A stretch of DNA of 10,870 nucleotides from Bacillota bacterium (GTDB lineage: Bacteria > Bacillota_B > Desulfitobacteriia > Desulfitobacteriales > Desulfitobacteriaceae). Below the pieces are notes generated by a model. That model was not told where the DNA came from. It saw only the letters and a list, made by a program, of their open reading frames with translations, and ran no database searches. The stretch covers positions 1-10,870 of the forward strand of contig JAJYAS010000054.1 of NCBI GenBank assembly GCA_021779415.1, written 5' to 3'. The translations under genes were made by a program, and so were the position numbers. This document shows positions 1 through 5,973 of this stretch, in pieces; the first letter of the stretch is position 1, and every line of letters begins with the position of its first letter.

Positions 1-559
1 CAGCTAAGCGAACCCCTGCTAAATCAAAGGGCCGAGCATAAACACCGGGTTGACTAAGTTGGTCCAAGAAGCGTTTCCACACGATACCTAACTTCTCAGG
101 TTTGGGGAGGTATCCACTTACACCATATCCGCGAGGTTCATCTAGAGAGCGACCGGGCATTTGATCATTTGTCCGCTCCAAGATTTCCATCTTTTCTAGG
201 CCCATAACCTCCCCTAAGCTTTGGCTCGAAGAAACTATGGATTGATCTAAATTCGTGTGGGCAGCATAGTATCCAATCTGATGTTGCAAGAGTCGCAGTG
301 GAACTTGAGCCGCTGAATTATCACTTCTGAGATTTTTAAGGGGTCGAAAAATTATGGGATGATGCGCTACAATGAGTTGGGCCCCACATGCTTTCGCTTC
401 TTCCACTACATCTAACGTCCCATCTAGCGTGATGAGGATGCGTTCGACTGTGTCCGATCCACTTCCGACAAGTAATCCGACGTTGTCCCAATCCTCGGCC
501 CATGATTTCGGAGCAATTCTTTCAATGATCTGAGCCACCAACCCAACCGTTACTGCCAT
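1..559 (-). CDS. yqfO: Nif3-like / YqfO family protein, partial (3' end beyond left edge)
   Basis: The first 186 codons are present and open to the window edge; firmicute homologues are about 370 residues, so roughly half is missing. It belongs to the Nif3 (DUF34) family, often labelled GTP cyclohydrolase I type 2 homologue. These are toroidal, probably dinuclear-metal proteins whose biochemical role is unsettled. Visible family marks are WDNVGLLVG at residues 24-32, the metal-ligand pair His66-His67 in IVAHHPIIF, and His101/Asp105 in AAHTNLD. The start is an ATG at 557-559, chosen because a GGAGGG ribosome site lies 9 bases before it (569-574) and the homology begins at once. The start overlaps the end of trmK by 10 bases, which suggests translational coupling and one operon. 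The family assignment is firm; the function is not. Confidence 0.93.
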   Translation of the reverse strand, partial: MAVTVGLVAQIIERIAPKSWAEDWDNVGLLVGSGSDTVERILITLDGTLDVVEEAKACGAQLIVAHHPIIFRPLKNLRSDNSAAQVPLRLLQHQIGYYAAHTNLDQSIVSSSQSLGEVMGLEKMEILERTNDQMPGRSLDEPRGYGVSGYLPKPEKLGIVWKRFLDQLSQPGVYARPFDLAGVRLA

Positions 560-1347
560 GTTCGCATTCCCTCCACTAAAGCCAATTCAGCGCAGACTTC
601 TTTAAGTTTAACCTCTATTTCTGTGCTCTTAGACTTTTTCATTTGCTCCAAACGTCTTGTCAGCATGCTCCTATGTTCGATCATATAGCTGTTTAAGAGG
701 TCTGAACGGTTTTCCAAGACGAGTGGTCCAAAATGCCATACAAGCTTATGTACTAGGCCCGAAAACTCCGCATCTAAGATAAGTCCTTGCTCAAGAAGCG
801 GCTGCAAGCGTTGCTTCCACTTATCTTCCTTCTTCAGCAGTTCGGCTTCGTCCCATCCTGTTTCCTTCGAATAAGCCATGACAACGTATAGGCGGTTCTC
901 TTCTTCTACCAAACGCTCTGCCTTAAGTCGCCACCCATTTTCCAGCAACGCCAAGCGTACCGCGCCCTCTGCGCCTTGCGGTTGCACGATAAGATCGGTC
1001 AAAGAATTTACCACGTCCGGCCGCGCAGACAGGATTTCCAGCATTGTTCTTCCGCCCATCCCAGCGAGTGTTAAAACATCCACTTCCCCAGACTTAAGTG
1101 GCTTTAACCCATCTCCTAAGCGCACCTCTATGAAGTCTTCCAAGTGTCGGCCTTTGACAGCACTCAGGGCAGATTGATAGGGCCCTTCATGGACGTCAAT
1201 TGCAACAGCCCGATCTAGCTTATGAGCTTCATAGAGAGCTATCGGCAAATAGGCATGATCTGTTCCTATATCTCCGAGTTTTGCACCCTCTGGAACGAAG
1301 GATGCAACTGTTTGCAGACGTGGACCTAGAATAACTGATAGTGTCAT
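550..1347 (-). CDS. trmK: tRNA (adenine(22)-N1)-methyltransferase TrmK
   Basis: A SAM-dependent enzyme that methylates N1 of adenine 22 in the D-loop region of some bacterial tRNAs; it acts in the cytoplasm. The 265-residue protein has an N-terminal Rossmann-fold methyltransferase domain with SAM-binding motif DIGTDHAYLP (residues 26-35), an acidic end of strand 2 (AIDVHEGP, 49-56), AGMGG at 95-99 and QPQG at 122-125. LVEEENRLY (146-154) is typical of the family. The region after about residue 200 is charged and helical, matching the C-terminal coiled coil of TrmK. It is slightly longer than usual (about 230-240 residues). The ATG at 1345-1347 follows a TGAGGTG ribosome site at 1352-1358. Its position beside the Nif3-like gene and downstream of sigA is the usual firmicute order, and it directly follows a tRNA operon. 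Confidence 0.94.
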   Translation of the reverse strand: MTLSVILGPRLQTVASFVPEGAKLGDIGTDHAYLPIALYEAHKLDRAVAIDVHEGPYQSALSAVKGRHLEDFIEVRLGDGLKPLKSGEVDVLTLAGMGGRTMLEILSARPDVVNSLTDLIVQPQGAEGAVRLALLENGWRLKAERLVEEENRLYVVMAYSKETGWDEAELLKKEDKWKQRLQPLLEQGLILDAEFSGLVHKLVWHFGPLVLENRSDLLNSYMIEHRSMLTRRLEQMKKSKSTEIEVKLKEVCAELALVEGMRTWQ

Positions 1348-1376
1348 AGTTCACCTCATTCTCAATAAATAAACTC

Positions 1377-1425
1377 TCTGATGCTACGATGCCCATAAAG
1401 CCTAATCTGGAGTCAGTGCATCAGA
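1377..1425. repeat. 8-bp inverted repeat in the trmK leader
   Basis: TCTGATGC at 1377-1384 and GCATCAGA at 1418-1425 are perfect reverse complements separated by 33 bases. The repeat lies between the tRNA terminator and the trmK ribosome site. It could form a long-loop stem in the trmK leader RNA or be a protein site. The long loop makes a stable RNA hairpin doubtful. I see no convincing -35/-10 pair for trmK nearby. Confidence 0.3.
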
Positions 1426-1437
1426 AGTAATAAGCAA

Positions 1438-1470
1438 AATGGACTTTGGCTTGTTTTGCCAAAGTCCATT
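1438..1470 (-). terminator. Hairpin terminator of the tRNA operon
   Basis: A perfect 13-bp inverted repeat (AATGGACTTTGGC at 1438-1450, its complement at 1458-1470) encloses a 7-base loop. Read on the minus strand, the 3' arm runs into ATTTTGCTTATT, a short U-rich tail. It begins 13 bases past the CCA end of the Val tRNA and ahead of trmK, so it most likely ends the tRNA transcript. The U-tract is modest, so some read-through into trmK is possible. Confidence 0.82.
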
Positions 1471-1482
1471 GTCTACATTATT

Positions 1483-1557
1483 TGGTGGGCGATACTGGTC
1501 TCGAACCAGTGGCCTCATCCGTGTGAAGGATGCGCTCTACCGCTGAGCTAATCGCCC
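1483..1557 (-). tRNA. tRNA-Val (anticodon CAC)
   Basis: The 75-base minus-strand sequence folds as a complete cloverleaf. The acceptor GGGCGAT pairs with ATCGCCC, the D-arm is GCTC/GAGC, and the anticodon stem CATCC/GGATG holds loop TTCACAC with anticodon CAC. The T-arm ACTGG/CCAGT has loop TTCGAGA. Discriminator A and CCA are encoded in the DNA. It reads valine codon GUG. It is the last gene of the three-tRNA operon and is followed by the hairpin at 1438-1470. Confidence 0.97.
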
Positions 1558-1566
1558 GTATCGGTC

Positions 1567-1594
1567 TTCGCTATTCGTAGTTCGTAGTTCGTGG
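1567..1594. repeat. Tandem heptanucleotide repeat, TTCGTAG type (4 units)
   Basis: Four consecutive 7-base units lie between two tRNA genes: TTCGCTA, TTCGTAG, TTCGTAG and TTCGTGG, so two are identical and two differ by two bases or one base. It falls in the 111-base spacer of the tRNA operon and would be removed during tRNA processing. No function is evident. Confidence 0.75.
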
Positions 1595-1632
1595 TTGATA
1601 ATTATTCGGACTTAAAACAAACTACCAATTTC

Positions 1633-1668
1633 TCTGACCTCTGGCTTCTGACCAGCTGACCTCTGAAA
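1633..1668. repeat. Degenerate heptanucleotide repeat, TCTGACC type (about 5 units)
   Basis: Reading the plus strand gives TCTGACC, TCTGGCT, TCTGACC, AGCTGACC (8 bases) and TCTGAAA in a row, ending directly at the encoded CCA of the Ile2 tRNA. Spacing is seven bases apart from the single 8-base unit. The motif differs from the nearby TTCGTAG block, so two different heptad repeats share one spacer. No function is evident. Confidence 0.7.
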
Positions 1669-1743
1669 TGGTGGGCCCACTAGGATTCGAACCTAGGACC
1701 AACCCGTTATGAGCGGGGGGCTCTACCGCTGAGCTATGGGCCC
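1669..1743 (-). tRNA. tRNA-Ile2 (anticodon CAT, probable lysidine target)
   Basis: A complete 75-base cloverleaf: acceptor GGGCCCA/TGGGCCC, D-arm GCTC/GAGC, anticodon loop CTCATAA with anticodon CAT, T-arm CTAGG/CCTAG with loop TTCGAAT, discriminator A and encoded CCA. A CAT tRNA may be initiator Met, elongator Met or Ile2. The paired G1-C72 and the lack of a GGG/CCC anticodon stem exclude initiator. C4-G69 and C5-G68 match the pairs known from E. coli to favour the lysidine synthase TilS, and the CTCATAA loop is typical of Ile2, so Ile2 (reading AUA) is preferred over elongator Met. The outermost anticodon-stem position (27-43) is a C-U mismatch. Confidence 0.9.
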
Positions 1744-1763
1744 ATTCTAGAAAAAACAAAAAT

Positions 1764-1838
1764 TGGCTCCCCGAGTAGGACTCGAACCTACAACCTACCG
1801 GTTAACAGCCGGTTGCTCCACCATTGAGCTATCGAGGA
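1764..1838 (-). tRNA. tRNA-Asn (anticodon GTT)
   Basis: A complete 75-base cloverleaf: acceptor TCCTCGA pairs with TCGGGGA (one T-G wobble), D-arm GCTC/GAGC, and anticodon stem ACCGG/CCGGT holding loop CTGTTAA with anticodon GTT. The T-arm GTAGG/CCTAC has loop TTCGAGT, with discriminator G and encoded CCA. It is the first gene of the operon, 12 bases after the predicted transcription start, and lies 20 bases ahead of the Ile2 tRNA. Confidence 0.97.
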
Positions 1839-1856
1839 ATACCCTTTGCACGGATT

Positions 1857-1885
1857 ATTATACCCAATACCGTTCCCATAGTCAA
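1857..1885 (-). promoter_or_regulatory. Sigma-A promoter of the tRNA operon
   Basis: On the minus strand, TTGACT (1880-1885) and a perfect TATAAT (1857-1862) are separated by exactly 17 bases. Transcription would start near 1850, about 12 bases before mature tRNA-Asn. The bases upstream of the -35 are AT-rich, as in strong stable-RNA promoters. It lies 20 bases after the sigA stop with no terminator between, so tRNA precursors may arise both from this promoter and from sigA read-through. Confidence 0.9.
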
Positions 1886-1905
1886 GCCTTTATTTGAATC
1901 TAATC

Positions 1906-3093
1906 TTATTCCAAGTAATCCTTTAACTTTTTGCTCCGACTTGGATGACGTAATTTCCGCAAGGCCTTTGCTTCAATTTGCCGAATTCGTTCTCGAGTAA
2001 CTCCGAATTCCTGTCCTACTTCTTCCAAGGTCCTAGTTCGCCCGTCATCAAGTCCAAAGCGCAATCTCAGCACTTTTTCTTCACGGGGAGTTAAGGTTTC
2101 CAGAACCTCTTCCAATTGTTCTTTTAAAAGAATGAACGAAGCAGCCTCAGCCGGTGCCGGAGCATCGTCATCAGGGATAAAATCTCCGAGATGAGAGTCT
2201 TCCTCTTCCCCAATAGGCGTTTCAAGAGAAACTGGTTCTTGAGCGATCTTCATAATTTCCCGCACTCGCTCAACTGGAATGTCCATTACCTTCGCTATCT
2301 CTTCAGGAGCCGGTTCACGTCCTAACTCCTGCAGGAGTTGTCTTGAAACCCGAATCAACTTATTAATTGTTTCCACCATATGCACAGGAATCCGGATTGT
2401 TCGAGCTTGATCTGCAATAGCACGGGTAATGGCTTGACGAATCCACCATGTGGCATACGTACTAAACTTAAACCCTTTGATATAGTCGAATTTTTCTACC
2501 GCCTTAATCAGTCCAAGATTTCCCTCTTGAATTAGGTCGAGGAAAAGCATACCCCGTCCAACATAGCGCTTCGCGATGCTGACTACAAGACGCAAATTGG
2601 CTTCGGCTAGGCGTCGTTTTGCTTCCTCGTCGCCCTCCTCCATACGTTTTGCCAATACTATTTCTTCCTCGGCTGAAAGCAGAGGAACTCGTCCAATTTC
2701 TTTGAGATACATGCGAACCGGATCATCAATTCCTACGCCTTCAGGCACAGAAAGATCCACTTCCGCCTCTTCCTCTACTTCGTCGTCCGCCTCATCGATT
2801 AGATCATCATCATCATCCGTGACCTTTTTCAAGACTTCCATCTCAACTTCTCCAGGCTCTGGCACCACGTCTATTCCCATTCGTCCAAGTTGTTGGTAGA
2901 CATCATCAATTTGATCCGCAGAAAGCTCAACCCCTTGGAGAGCATCCATAATCTCCCTGTAAGTTAAGGATCCCTTCGTTTTTCCTTTCTGAATGAGGGC
3001 TTGGACACTTTCCATTTTCTGCTCGTCGCTCATCTGTCCCCCGCCTTCCCTCGGATCATTGTTTCGGGTGCCTTTTACCTTACTTTTCGCCAC
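1906..3093 (-). CDS. sigA: RNA polymerase primary sigma factor SigA (RpoD)
   Basis: The vegetative sigma-70 factor that directs RNA polymerase to housekeeping promoters. In 395 residues the order is: region 1.1 (about 25-80), an Asp/Glu-rich linker (about 92-112), region 1.2 ([12 protein letters not shown], 123-134), region 2 (166-240) with the -10 reading helix around [14 protein letters not shown] (213-226), region 3 (about 245-305), and region 4 with the -35 helix [14 protein letters not shown] (365-378). The listed start is a GTG at 3091-3093 overlapping the dnaG stop by 14 bases; its AGGAG lies 12 bases off, which is rather far. An ATG at 3031-3033 would give 375 residues, close to B. 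subtilis SigA (371), with GGGGG four bases before it. The true start is therefore uncertain by 20 codons. It is co-transcribed with dnaG. Confidence 0.96.
   Translation of the reverse strand: MAKSKVKGTRNNDPREGGGQMSDEQKMESVQALIQKGKTKGSLTYREIMDALQGVELSADQIDDVYQQLGRMGIDVVPEPGEVEMEVLKKVTDDDDDLIDEADDEVEEEAEVDLSVPEGVGIDDPVRMYLKEIGRVPLLSAEEEIVLAKRMEEGDEEAKRRLAEANLRLVVSIAKRYVGRGMLFLDLIQEGNLGLIKAVEKFDYIKGFKFSTYATWWIRQAITRAIADQARTIRIPVHMVETINKLIRVSRQLLQELGREPAPEEIAKVMDIPVERVREIMKIAQEPVSLETPIGEEEDSHLGDFIPDDDAPAPAEAASFILLKEQLEEVLETLTPREEKVLRLRFGLDDGRTRTLEEVGQEFGVTRERIRQIEAKALRKLRHPSRSKKLKDYLE
3038..3052 (-). promoter_or_regulatory. Purine-rich ribosome site for an alternative sigA start
   Basis: The minus strand reads GAGGGAAGGCGGGGG just before an in-frame ATG at 3031-3033. 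Its last G is four bases from the ATG. This is at least as good a site as the AGGAG at 3106-3110, which is 12 bases from the GTG at 3091-3093. It supports a 375-residue SigA beginning MSDEQKM. Confidence 0.45.
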
Positions 3094-4930
3094 GTTTCAA
3101 CCGCTCTCCTATCTCTTTCAACAGAGCCATGGCCCCTGCCATGTCACCGGATTTTTCTAAAGCTGCCATGCGGGCTTGAAGATCCTCCACTCTTTCCTCA
3201 GCTTGCGTAGAAAGAATCTCCTTGATACAATCATCTAAAAGCCGCTCAGTTTGGGATATATCTAACTCTTCCAGGAGCAAGCTAGCTAACCGGCTTTGAA
3301 CCGATTCGTCGCTATGCGCAGGCAATCCACCCTCCTGATCGAGATAATCAAAAATTTGCTGGTGTTCCGGTATTTTCCAGAATAATTCGCCCAGCTTTGC
3401 CTTTATTTTTGGCAAATGCGTGACATCTTCTAACAGCATACGCAAAATCATGCGTTCAGCTCGATAAACCCCTAAATAAACTGTTGGTTGAGGGTGCATA
3501 GTACTATCCTTACCAATAATGTTCTCTATATTATTATCTCTATTTTTAACATAATTAACCTGTTTTTGTTGAGAATATTCCTGTACACGCTCATTTTTAG
3601 GTTTTTTCATTTCCTGGCTTGCTATCTCGCGTTGTACTGCTTCTAAAGTAAGTCCCAGCTCTAAACTTAAAAAGCGCTCATACCCTTCCCTTTCAACTGG
3701 ACTAACGATTTTCAAAATGTCTGGAGCAAGTTTGATGACTAACTCCGCCTTTTCAGGGATACTTTGCGGTGGAGCATCTTGGACAAGGGTCCGATATTTA
3801 AATTCAACATAGGTTAAAACTTTGCTAAGGGCATTTTTAAACTCCTCCACACCGTAAGATTTCAAAAACTCGTCCGGGTCCTTGGCACCAGTTAAGGTTA
3901 AAACATCAACACGGATTCCAAAGTCGCGTAGAATCTCTCCTCCTCGTAAGGCAGCCTGAATTCCTGCCGAATCGGAATCGTAGAGTATGACGACGCGCTG
4001 TGTATACCGTCTTAAAAGTTTTGCTTGATCCCGTGTCAAAGCTGTCCCTAGAGATGCTACTGCATTCGGAAAGCCAGCTTTCTGGAGCGCAATAACATCC
4101 ATATACCCCTCAACTAATAAAGCGTACGATTCCTCACGGATTCCCTGATGTGCACGATGCATCCCATAGAGGTGATGCCCCTTGTTGAAAAAAGAGGTCT
4201 CTGGAGAATTGAGATACTTAGGGAGTGAATCATCCAGTACTCGACCACCGAAAGCAATTGGATGATTGCGACGGTCCAGTATACTAAAGAGGACACGGTT
4301 ACGAAAGCGATCATAATATTGTCCGCCTTTACCTGGCCCTCTTTCCAAGGCTAGCCCAGCTTTCGCCAATTCTTGTGGCTGAACCCCTCGACCCTGCATG
4401 TAATCCAACAATCCATCCCAACGCTCAGGAGCATAACCTAATCGAAAGCTTTTCATCGTCTCAAGGTCGATCCCACGCTTAGTAAAGTAGAGACGTCCTG
4501 GTTCTCCTTCCGGTAACCTCAGTAAAAGGTCATGAAAATAGCTTGCAGCCCATTCATTTATTTCTTCAAAACGTCGTTGGAGACGAATTTCTTCTCGCTC
4601 ACCCGGAGATCGATCTTTCTCTGGAAGCGTCACTCCATAGCGGAATGCCAAATTCTGAACGCTTTCCACAAAGGACCAATTCTCCTTCCTCATAACAAAA
4701 GAAAAGATGTTGCCTCCAACGTTGCATCCGAAACAATAAAACATTTGTTTCTCCGGAGTAACAGTAAAACTCGGTGTTTTTTCCGAATGGAAAGGGCAAA
4801 TTCCCAAATAGTTTTTACCCTTACGCTGTAAACTGACATATTCCGAAACAACCTCAACGATATCCGCACGCGAACGTACTTCCTCGATAATCTCTTCCGG
4901 AATAAATTCTTCATTATTTCTATGTTCCAC
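3080..4930 (-). CDS. dnaG: DNA primase DnaG
   Basis: Makes RNA primers for chromosomal replication together with the replicative helicase. The 616 residues show the full bacterial layout. The N-terminal CHC2 zinc finger has Cys45, His48, Cys66 and Cys69. The RNA polymerase core has [10 protein letters not shown] (208-217) and FGGRVL (227-232). The TOPRIM metal site has EGYMD (274-278), YDSDSAG with Asp318 and Asp320, and DPDEF (351-355). After an AT-rich, polar linker (about 440-480) the C-terminal helicase-binding helical domain covers about 485-616. The start is a GTG at 4928-4930 with AAGGG nine bases upstream, and homology begins directly after it. It is first in the operon with sigA, whose GTG start overlaps the dnaG stop by 14 bases. 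Confidence 0.96.
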   Translation of the reverse strand: MEHRNNEEFIPEEIIEEVRSRADIVEVVSEYVSLQRKGKNYLGICPFHSEKTPSFTVTPEKQMFYCFGCNVGGNIFSFVMRKENWSFVESVQNLAFRYGVTLPEKDRSPGEREEIRLQRRFEEINEWAASYFHDLLLRLPEGEPGRLYFTKRGIDLETMKSFRLGYAPERWDGLLDYMQGRGVQPQELAKAGLALERGPGKGGQYYDRFRNRVLFSILDRRNHPIAFGGRVLDDSLPKYLNSPETSFFNKGHHLYGMHRAHQGIREESYALLVEGYMDVIALQKAGFPNAVASLGTALTRDQAKLLRRYTQRVVILYDSDSAGIQAALRGGEILRDFGIRVDVLTLTGAKDPDEFLKSYGVEEFKNALSKVLTYVEFKYRTLVQDAPPQSIPEKAELVIKLAPDILKIVSPVEREGYERFLSLELGLTLEAVQREIASQEMKKPKNERVQEYSQQKQVNYVKNRDNNIENIIGKDSTMHPQPTVYLGVYRAERMILRMLLEDVTHLPKIKAKLGELFWKIPEHQQIFDYLDQEGGLPAHSDESVQSRLASLLLEELDISQTERLLDDCIKEILSTQAEERVEDLQARMAALEKSGDMAGAMALLKEIGERLKRGEK

Positions 4931-4947
4931 GTTCTTTCGCCCTTCGA

Positions 4948-4977
4948 TTTATACCCACATTTTTTTTAGTTTGTCAA
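4948..4977 (-). promoter_or_regulatory. Sigma-A-type promoter of the dnaG-sigA operon
   Basis: On the minus strand a perfect TTGACA (4972-4977) and TATAAA (4948-4953) are separated by 18 bases. The predicted start, about seven bases past the -10, falls near 4941. That is only about 11 bases from the GTG start of dnaG and at the edge of its AAGGG ribosome site (4940-4944). The match is good, but the very short leader it implies is unusual. Confidence 0.68.
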
Positions 4978-4991
4978 CCCTATACTTATAC

Positions 4992-5020
4992 AATTCTTCG
5001 CCGAAACTTCACAGAATCCT
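4992..5020 (-). promoter_or_regulatory. Weak sigma-H-like promoter candidate upstream of dnaG
   Basis: The minus strand carries AGGATTC (5014-5020) and GAAGAATT (4992-4999), resembling the sigma-H elements AGGAWWW and RnnGAAT. The gap between them is 14 bases, whereas the B. subtilis consensus has 11-12. A sigma-H promoter serves the sigA operon in B. subtilis, which makes the motif plausible, but the spacing counts against it. Confidence 0.25.
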
Positions 5021-5120
5021 CTTTTTTCGCCCCGCTAATTTAGAATTAGTTTGAGAAAGAATTCAGGTAACCATGACCAACTCATTTAATTCTACTTATT
5101 TGACGCTAATACCTCCTTTC

Positions 5121-5128
5121 TTCGACAA
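5121..5128 (-). promoter_or_regulatory. Candidate Spo0A box (exact TTGTCGAA)
   Basis: The minus strand reads TTGTCGAA, identical to the 0A-box consensus bound by phosphorylated Spo0A (core TGNCGAA). A second site, TTCTCGAA at 5158-5165 on the plus strand, matches 7 of 8. Either divergent gene could be the target: dnaG-sigA or the sporulation-type lipoprotein. An 8-base match can occur by chance, so this rests on position and pairing. Confidence 0.4.
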
Positions 5129-5221
5129 TTATTTGTGCAAAAGATGGCCCCAATTGCTTCTCGAACAAAGAGAACCCCAACTACTCTTTCCCACAAATTA
5201 AAAGCATGTTAGTATATAAGC

Positions 5222-5262
5222 AGCAAACCCTATCTCTTTATCCTTATTATGAACGGTTTGCT
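5222..5262. repeat. 8-bp inverted repeat upstream of the GerMN lipoprotein gene
   Basis: AGCAAACC (5222-5229) and GGTTTGCT (5255-5262) are perfect reverse complements with a 25-base AT-rich spacer. The right arm ends 22 bases before the AAGGTGG ribosome site at 5285-5291. It may be an operator or a leader stem-loop. Confidence 0.35.
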
Positions 5263-5298
5263 ACAAATAATGAACTTTATGAGGAAGGTGGATAGATT

Positions 5299-5889
5299 AT
5301 GTTCAGACGTTCATTTAACACTCTCATTTTAGCGCTTGTTGCTCTCTTGCTTGCTGGACTCTTTTTGACAGGGTGCTCTAAAACTCAAGCTGTCACACCC
5401 TCGAATAGCACTCCTGCGCCTGAAAGCACAGCCCCTACTCAGCCAGCAACAACCACTCCCACTCCATCAGCTCCGCACTCTGTAAAGCTAACTCTCTATT
5501 TCCCGAATTCTGATGCCACCGGCTTAGTCGCCACAGATCGAACAATCAACTTAAATGATGACGAAGTCATTAAGGCGATGTTTAAAGAACTTGCATCTCC
5601 TCCTTCTGGCCTTGAGAAACCGCTTCCTCAAGGGACAAACCTTATAAGTGCCTCCGTAAGCTCAGACGGTGTTGCAACAATAAATCTATCTAAAGAGTTT
5701 CAGAAGAACTTTAGCGGTGGATCCGCTAGCGAACAAATGACGATATATAGTATTGTGAACACCTTAACGACTCTTTCTAACGTTCACAGTGTTCAATTTC
5801 TCCTAGAAGGGAAAAAGCTCGATGGAATTCTGGGGAATCTGGCAACTGATACTCCGCTGAAGCCAAATAATAGTTTGAATATTAAATAA
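5299..5889 (+). CDS. GerMN-domain lipoprotein (sporulation/germination type)
   Basis: A 196-residue secreted lipoprotein. Residues 1-25 form a signal peptide with basic start (MFRRS), a hydrophobic core and the lipobox LTGC, making Cys26 the lipidated residue, so the mature protein is anchored on the outer face of the membrane. Residues 30-60 are a Thr/Pro/Ser-rich linker. Residues 61-190 match the GerMN domain known from GerM and related spore proteins: a beta strand VKLTLYFPN, a helix VIKAMFKELA, then VATINLSKEF, a Ser/Thr helix around residues 145-158, and VQFLLEGKKLDGI. It has one GerMN copy, whereas B. subtilis GerM has two, so no gene symbol is given. The start has AAGGTGG seven bases upstream. 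It is the only plus-strand gene in the window. Confidence 0.88.
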   Translation: MFRRSFNTLILALVALLLAGLFLTGCSKTQAVTPSNSTPAPESTAPTQPATTTPTPSAPHSVKLTLYFPNSDATGLVATDRTINLNDDEVIKAMFKELASPPSGLEKPLPQGTNLISASVSSDGVATINLSKEFQKNFSGGSASEQMTIYSIVNTLTTLSNVHSVQFLLEGKKLDGILGNLATDTPLKPNNSLNIK

Positions 5890-5901
5890 AACTTGTTCTT
5901 A

Positions 5902-5950
5902 ACTAAAAGGAAGAGAGAACCCGCTTTGAGGGTCCTCTCTTCCTTTTAGT
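5902..5950. terminator. Bidirectional terminator between the lipoprotein gene and dgt
   Basis: A perfect 16-bp inverted repeat (ACTAAAAGGAAGAGAG at 5902-5917, its complement at 5935-5950) is extended after one mismatch by ACCC/GGGT around a 7-base loop. On the plus strand it is followed by CTTTTGCTTC. On the minus strand the T-rich stretch comes only after about 10 bases. It sits 12 bases after the lipoprotein stop and 23 bases after the dgt stop, as expected for a terminator shared by convergent genes. Confidence 0.88.
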
Positions 5951-5973
5951 CTTTTGCTTCACCTTATTTGATG

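Larger units (their letters stand above)
4931..5298. other. Divergent intergenic region between dnaG and the GerMN lipoprotein gene
   Basis: No coding gene is supported in these 368 AT-rich bases. They hold, from left to right, the sigma-A-type promoter for dnaG, a weak sigma-H-like motif, an isolated AAAGGAGGT on the minus strand (5111-5119) with no start codon at a usable distance, and an exact Spo0A-box match (5121-5128). They continue with a one-mismatch partner (5158-5165), a poor TATATA -10 candidate (5213-5218) without a clear -35, and an 8-bp inverted repeat (5222-5262). The ribosome site of the lipoprotein gene closes the region. Confidence 0.7.

Noticed and set aside
1669..1743. The CAT-anticodon tRNA as initiator tRNA-Met
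   Set aside because: Initiators have an unpaired 1-72 position and a GGG/CCC anticodon stem; here G1-C72 is paired and the stem sequence differs.
3480..3620. AT-rich patch inside dnaG as a possible insertion
   Set aside because: It encodes the variable linker between the primase core and the helicase-binding domain, which is poorly conserved and polar in most DnaG proteins; the frame is intact.
4532..4831. 99-codon plus-strand frame opposite dnaG
   Set aside because: It lies wholly within the conserved zinc-finger and core region of dnaG on the other strand and resembles no protein family; it is a shadow of the real gene.
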